Positions 58,901-64,000 of a stretch of 64,000 nt of DNA are shown piece after piece. The stretch lies in contig CAIIXF020000005.1 of NCBI GenBank assembly GCA_903813345.2, positions 16,867,375 through 16,931,374 of the forward strand. The letters run 5' to 3'. The notes under the pieces were generated by a model. That model was not told the DNA's origin, did not search any database, and worked only from the letters and a program-made list of their open reading frames with translations. This DNA is from Owenia fusiformis. Taxonomy: Eukaryota > Annelida > Polychaeta > Sabellida > Oweniidae. Every line of letters begins with the position of its first letter. Positions within the stretch are counted from its first letter, which is position 1. The position numbers and the translations under genes were made by a program.

Positions 58901-60361
58901 ACGTGATCGAATCCTGCAATTTGATTGGAGATGATGCAAGAGATGATGTAATGGGGAATCCCCGAATACGATAGAATATGAAAGACTTATGGGAGCTACT
59001 CACTCCTCCTGATAGGCTGAACTATATATCCCAATCTGCATTCATTAGGATAAAAAAGGAGAATGTCTCCATATCCCACCACACTTTTTTGGATTAGGAT
59101 AATTATTCACACAATATACATTCAACATAAGATGCGAGATTTGTCTAAATTATAATATCGGGTGATAAAGCAAAATTCGTAATTGGTATGTTTATCACAC
59201 CTTCAACTGGTAGGGTAGCACATGTTTAGGAACATGAGCTACAGGTTATTTTTATCAATCCGCAGAACAGGTGTACCATATGTTCTTATATAATCATGTT
59301 ACTTGGAAAACTAGAAAGGTTTCTATCAATATTTCATGTGCTATACTTGGTTATTTAATCATGATTGATGAGGGGTGACATTAATTTATGGAAAGGATCT
59401 AACCATTCCATGGTGTCAGATAACACACTTATTTATCTGAGCTTAGTCTCAAGCAAGCCTCTTAGGTCCTACTTTATTATTGTGATAGACTCACATTCAC
59501 ACTTTAAGCATAAGCCTCCTCTAAATATACAGTACAGTAAAACCTCTATATAGGGAACACCTAGGGAGCCATAAAAATAGGGAGCCATAAAAAAGTGTTC
59601 CCTGTTGATAGGGGTTCACTACAGAGGGGGATTTTATACATGAGTAAATGTGTCTTGAAGTTGTGTTCACTAAACACAGGTGTTCACCAGAAAGAGGTGT
59701 TCACAAGATAGGGTACACTGTACATGCATAAACACTCATAAAATAAACAAACCTAATTTTGGAAATGTTATCAGGTATTCCGTATTACACTGTGGACATA
59801 ATACTTTTGTGGTGCTATTCCCTCTTTGTTTCTCATCTATCCAGCGCTGAAGACATTGCTGGTGCACCCATTTGGTGGTGCCGCGGCACCGACACGGTCG
59901 TACCCATGCTGCATCTCTGTCATCTTCCTCAGTGGCGAAACACACCCAGCAAGTTTTCCTGGAAACACGAAAATAAATGGAGCTCTTTCTCACTGCAGGT
60001 ATGCATGCATACAGATTGGTTGGATGTAAACACCATCAAAAAAACAAACATCAAATATTCTGTAATTAAAATCAATATGGGGAAACTTGTTAATCCCCTA
60101 GCCTACTTAGAACTGAAATTATGGGAAGAATCAAGGATGTCTTGGAAGAATCAAATACCACTACCAAGTATCCATCATGTCAATATCCAGAGAATCTAAA
60201 CAGGATAGAGTTATACATTGTAAATACCTTTCTAGAATTTTATCCATGTTTTTACACATAATTTTCCCATTACTTAATTCTGCATCATTATTCAAATTGA
60301 TAAAGTTTTCCAAAAACGTATCATCTGAGTTAATCCAAGAAGGCACCCTATATGAATCCAT
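55922..60361 (-). CDS. MARCHF5: MARCHF5, mitochondrial outer-membrane RING-CH E3 ubiquitin ligase
   Basis: Six exons (minus strand) join in frame to 320 residues: 60361-60228, 59958-59753, 58271-58141, 57808-57625, 56700-56534, 56062-55922. The RING-CH finger is C48, C51, C67, C69, H77, C80, C99, C102 (C4HC3 order), with the family phrase WVRPCRCRGTTKWVH. Four hydrophobic segments follow (PFVAGGIFIGSVYWTAV, LFLLIGLPTIPVMLILG, CGALILPTIATIVGKL and the one starting GGIGFITIKGALK), as in the vertebrate protein, which sits in the mitochondrial outer membrane and ubiquitinates DRP1, MiD49 and other fission or signalling factors. The C-tail KIYFKQQQYIRQAQRKIL is also conserved. The N-terminal part before the finger is about 45 residues versus about 13 in human; exon 1 is supported by the matching KILER-type end and a phase-2 join. 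ATG 60361 is the first in that frame. Confidence 0.94.
56810..57300 (-). repeat. Dispersed repeat family A, longest copy, in MARCHF5 intron 4
   Basis: Read on the minus strand it starts TTAAGAAATATAGACCAAAG at about 57302 and follows the same order of blocks as 11866-12225. It then extends another 130 bp through CCACCTGGTGGCAAAACTGG. This extension matches the isolated piece at 14386-14500, so the full unit is at least 490 bp. Confidence 0.8.
58856..58869. promoter_or_regulatory. Perfect NRF1-type palindrome in MARCHF5 intron 2
   Basis: CTGCGCATGCGCAG is a full palindromic NRF1 consensus. It is followed by GTGATCACGTGATC-like E-box sequence (CACGTGATC near 58900). Intronic position makes a promoter role uncertain. 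Confidence 0.3.
59531..59728. repeat. pogo-type remnant in MARCHF5 intron 2
   Basis: CAGTAAAACCTCTATATAGG with GGAACACC is a pogo/Tigger-like left end. The interior repeats AGGGAGCCATAAAA and GTGTTCACxAxA phrases, and the right side ends GGGTACACTG near TA without a full inverted terminus, so it looks truncated. It ends only 25 bp from the donor of exon 2. Confidence 0.5.
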
Positions 60362-60760
60362 TTTCAATAGAAATATATCCTTTGATGATTGACCAACGTT
60401 CCAGCATTTGATGGTTTCCTTGGTGCAGTCTCTTCTTCAGACAGAACTAATTTTTGCCAATATGGACAATGATATGGAGTAACTTTCATGTGCTATGAGT
60501 ATATTTCAAATAACTGTTGTTTCAATAAACATGAATAAATGCTCTTATAGATTTCCAGCATTGAAGTTATCACCAGTGTCCTGAATATGGCCTTAAGATT
60601 AATGTTTACATATTTCCATCAAGTTTGACCTTAAAAAACTCAGTCAATATGCCATTGATAAGTAGATAACATAAAAAAGCTTTCAGATCATAAGCATAAT
60701 ATGTCATTAATAAAAGTGTGCATTGCCATATCTGTTGTTTTTCATGAGAAATCATACAAC
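60362..60760. other. MARCHF5 5' flank
   Basis: This short AT-rich stretch upstream of the start codon should include the 5' untranslated region, but no TATA box, Inr or GC-rich promoter is evident. A further non-coding first exon upstream is possible. Confidence 0.4.
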
Positions 60761-61887
60761 TAGGGATGTCACGGGACAAAAATATTTCGGGATGGGATGG
60801 GAATTATCCATTTCGGATGGGACATTCAGGACAGGACGGGACATAACCAATAAAATAGTTAATAAGTTTGAAACAGTTCAACAACTTACATTTTTCGTCT
60901 ACTTCCGGTTATGCTTATGCAGCACCGATCTTTTGAACGTCATAAGAGGGCTGTGCATTTTGCGCAAAAACTTTTAATTTGAGATTGAGATTATTTGTAA
61001 AGTTTTCTGTATTGATATTGAACAGAAATAACTTAAAACAGAAATCCTATCGACAGAGGTTTTAAATGTGCGACGGACAGACAGACGGACAAGTGAGTGA
61101 TTGCAAAAGCTGAACCATGTGAGCTAAAAAACGAAAGAAAATTTAAGTTTAGATCATCAGCGCTTGCATTAGGTTAGAAAATTTGTGAGTCCCAAGGACG
61201 CAATTTAAAAAAAAAGTGTGTCCTTTGAAAAAAAGTGTGTCCCCTATTTCTAGCCTGTTTTGAGGTATAACTTTATTTTAAAAGCATTTTTTACCAAAGC
61301 ACCTTTCAGTTTTTAGTTTCTTGCCGAGAATTTAAAACGGGAGTAAACGTTAAGTACGGACTGAATAAATGCATGTTCGTTCATTCGACAATGAATACAT
61401 TTTATTTCATGAATAACCTAATATTTGTTTCTGAATAGGAAAAACTGTGGCGTGTCATGGTTTCAAATCTAAAAATAAACAAAGTCGAAAAAATTCGAGA
61501 GAATCATGATTATTTGTAAATATTCAACATGTTGAGCCTTATTTACGATTCAAATAAAGGTGAGAGATCATAATTATTTGTTTTTGTTAGGTATCGTTGT
61601 AAACACATTGTAGTATTGACCTAAAAAAAATTTGCGTCAATAAAAGGAAATGTTTTCAATTTTTACTTCCTCCAAATTATTTTTGAGTCCTTAACATGTA
61701 CGGGACGCCGTTAATGCAAGCCCTGATCATATTTATCGTGCATTTGGGAAGTTTTAGGGTTATATACAGGAGAAATAGTATATCCTGAACATGGACCGAA
61801 ATCTTCGGTACATGAGAGTTATCCCGTCCCATCCCGAGACCAAAGTCCTGAGGGAGGGGACAATATCGGGAAACCGTGACATCCCTA
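60761..61887. mobile_element. Non-autonomous hAT element, 1127 bp
   Basis: The termini TAGGGATGTCACGG and its inverse CCGTGACATCCCTA are flanked by the identical 8 bp CATACAAC (60753-60760 and 61888-61895), the hAT-type target duplication. Subterminal GGGATGGGATGGG and its inverse CCCGTCCCATCCCGAG add to the inverted arms. The interior lacks a transposase frame. Confidence 0.88.
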
Positions 61888-62154
61888 CATACAACCAATG
61901 AATAATAACTGAAGATTGCTGATTTTTAAAATTTAAGGGAATTGTGATTTGTTTATATCTGGTGTTTGGCAATAGAAATGTGAGTCTATCAACCTTAAAA
62001 ATACATCCTACTCATAGCTAGAGAAGTAATGTTACGATGTGTGTTATACTGTACATCTGATTTTTTTCTTATAATTTTTTGCTACATTTTCCCTTTAATC
62101 TAACTTCTTCATTAGTGTGTCAGAATAAAAATTTGAAATATACATTCTACATAT

Positions 62155-62993
62155 CTAGAGTAGATTTCATGGCCTGACTTCATCGGTAGAACTTGAAAAA
62201 TAAGATTTATCTGAAGATTAGGAGTCTTACTTACCTTCCAGAGGTTAGAACACACATTTTAATGAAACCATATCAGCTATGTTTTGTTCATGATGAAGCA
62301 TAAGCACAGTACTTGATTGAAATTTGTGTTAATGCTTTTTGGACTTTTCCATTTTTCGTGTTATACTTCCGGGACGGCTTTGCCTCTATCACGAAATACT
62401 GTATTGACCTTGAACTTTAATTTTGTGACATATCATCCAACCATGTCTGATGTAAAAATAATTAAAATATTTGAAAATAATGTTTTGTGGTCTCTTCTGC
62501 AGACGAGTTTAGGACAGGGCAGAGGAGGCCTGTTCTAAGATAGAAAAAGTGCATGATCTACAGTTGAACTAGTATTGGTCTGAATGAAATGCTGCGTGGA
62601 AAGTATGAATGGGTCGTCTGCAGTACTAGTCTATTAATATTCTAGGACCTGTTTGTGATGCTTTATAATTGAGACCAAAGTGTAGACGAATACACGGCGC
62701 ACGTGTAAATTAAAAAATCAACGAACAAAGATTCAATTTTCACAAATGTTCGGTAATTTATCGTATTGAAACTTCCGGAACTTACTAGGAAATCATTCAC
62801 TTTCACGATCCATAATTTACCTCTTGGACATTGTGCTAAATGCTCTATAGTTGACGCAACAGTGATAGAGTTTCATTAAAATGTGGGTTCTAACCTCTAG
62901 AGGGTAAGTAAGACTCCTAATCTTCAGGTAAATCTTATTTTTCAAGTTCTACCGACGAAGTCAGGCCATGAAATCTACTCTAGGCAAAGAGGT
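62155..62993. mobile_element. Foldback element with 140 bp inverted arms
   Basis: CTAGAGTAGATTTCATGGCC at 62155 and its exact inverse ending at 62993 start inverted arms of about 140 bp. The arms include GAAGATTAGGAGTCTTACTT and ACATTTTAATGAAAC. The interior (about 560 bp) holds no convincing frame. No duplication of the flanks is obvious. Confidence 0.75.
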
Positions 62994-64000
62994 GAAATAA
63001 ATATCAATACAGTCATATTAGCTTGTTAGAACAAAGATAGCAGATATGTAATGAAATCTTTATAATTTACACATCCAATAAACAAACCTGGCAGAGATTA
63101 CCCTTACTTCATTTTAGCGAAATTTCAGCTCAAACTCGTGACAAATAATATGCTGGTATGAAGGCTTGGACACACTCATTTTGGTAAATATGATTTACGG
63201 TGTATACCTTTCTGTAGTTTGGGGGAGTTTTGGACATTAAATGTTACAATTCAAGAAAATATATATCAATTATTTTGTATCAGTAGATCTACTGTATTAC
63301 TGTCAAATTTTTAGGTTTGATTGACACACAACCCAATCGACTTACCTCAGATCATTATTGACATCAAACGTTTGAGGTGGTACTGATGACATCACTAACA
63401 ATCAATGAAATAACTCCTGTGAGTCTGTCTGTAAGTTTCCTTTGATTTGCTGGGTAGCGTTGAACTTTCTACTTTCAATTTGCAGTTTGTTCCAGTTTTC
63501 TAGCCCTTGGCAGGCCAAGTTTTTATTTAAAATTTCGAAAGAAAAGCTCTAAATCGAGTCTCATTTTTATTGTATATCAGAAAACTGATTTCCAAACGAA
63601 AGTGATAAACTGTATTAAGATCTTTACTTAATGACGTTAAGGCGTAAAAACGAAATACGTTGATCCGAATATTTGCTAAGATGGCTGCTTGCACTTCCGG
63701 TGTAATGGTGAGATAGTCATAAAATATTTCCCCTTAAAAAATTTAATTTGGAGCAGTTAACAGGTAAGAGAAGAAATTGGAAGATTTTAAGATATGCCGA
63801 GGAGACTCAATTGCACTAGAAATGCTCAGAGATTGATGTTTTCCGATTCTAAGAGATCGCGGATGGTTATTCAAGGTCACCGGAAGCTGGAACTACTTTA
63901 ATTTTCATTTTCAAAAAAAATATTTTCTTCAAAAAAATCATCATATGTGATGATTCCATTGGATTTCGATAAAAAAGACTGCTAAAATGGAAAGGACGAC
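62994..64000. other. Right flank with promoter-like ETS motifs
   Basis: No coding exon is supported. CACTTCCGGTG (about 63693-63703) and ACCGGAAGC (about 63879-63887) are ETS-type sites of the kind found in housekeeping promoters, and a nearby ATG at 63795 opens only 34 codons. A gene may start here and run beyond the window. Confidence 0.35.

Noticed and set aside
63795-63898. Short frame starting MPRRLNCTRNAQ near ETS motifs
   Set aside because: Only 34 codons, no splice donor in frame that could extend it convincingly, and no recognisable product.

Overview
The window looks like nuclear DNA of an invertebrate deuterostome, most likely a hemichordate (acorn worm) or a near relative. Four complete intron-bearing animal genes can be assembled from splice-consistent exons: a CYP26-class cytochrome P450, a ZC3H13 orthologue, a MARCHF5 orthologue and an animal D-cysteine desulfhydrase/ACC-deaminase-like enzyme. 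The DNA between and inside them is AT-rich and crowded with short inverted-repeat (MITE and foldback) elements. The species assignment is an inference from gene content and repeat style, not from a marker sequence.

Layout. 1-7423 (+): the last two exons of an unidentified Ser/Thr-rich protein. The intron between them holds a 4.4 kb TTAA-bounded foldback element with a decayed coding region. 7424-12619: 3' flank, a 782 bp mariner-type MITE and one copy of a dispersed repeat. 12620-17970 (-): an eight-exon, 405-residue PLP enzyme whose first exon is hemmed in by two transposons, one at the splice donor and one 26 bp before the start codon. 17971-21749: repeat-rich divergent intergenic region with an E2F/CRE/CCAAT cluster. 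21750-32765 (+): ZC3H13, 18 exons, 1247 residues. Two of its introns carry duplicated splice-site sequence, one as an exact 60 bp tandem array. 32766-37534: hairpins and tandem repeats.

37541-42348 is the most notable object: a 4.8 kb element with 0.7-0.8 kb terminal inverted repeats beginning AGT and a perfect 6 bp target duplication (AATATT). These are Polinton/Maverick hallmarks, but it encodes only a small basic protein, perhaps a short repetitive protein, and a 437-residue zinc-finger plus P-loop ATPase of the viral genome-packaging type. No polymerase, integrase or capsid gene is visible.

42349-47714: a pogo-type MITE and a 1.2 kb nested foldback. 47715-50605 (+): CYP26-like gene, four exons, 494 residues. 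50606-55921: no gene, several long hairpins, and a mariner-derived foldback that ends 36 bp beyond the MARCHF5 stop codon. 55922-60361 (-): MARCHF5, six exons, 320 residues. 60362-64000: a non-autonomous hAT element with an 8 bp target duplication, a foldback with 0.14 kb arms, and promoter-like ETS motifs near the end.

The host genes act in unrelated processes: m6A writing (ZC3H13), retinoic-acid clearance (CYP26), mitochondrial outer-membrane ubiquitination (MARCHF5) and D-cysteine/ACC catabolism. They do not form a pathway. What unites the window is the degree to which mobile elements have shaped splice sites, 5' ends and 3' ends of ordinary genes.
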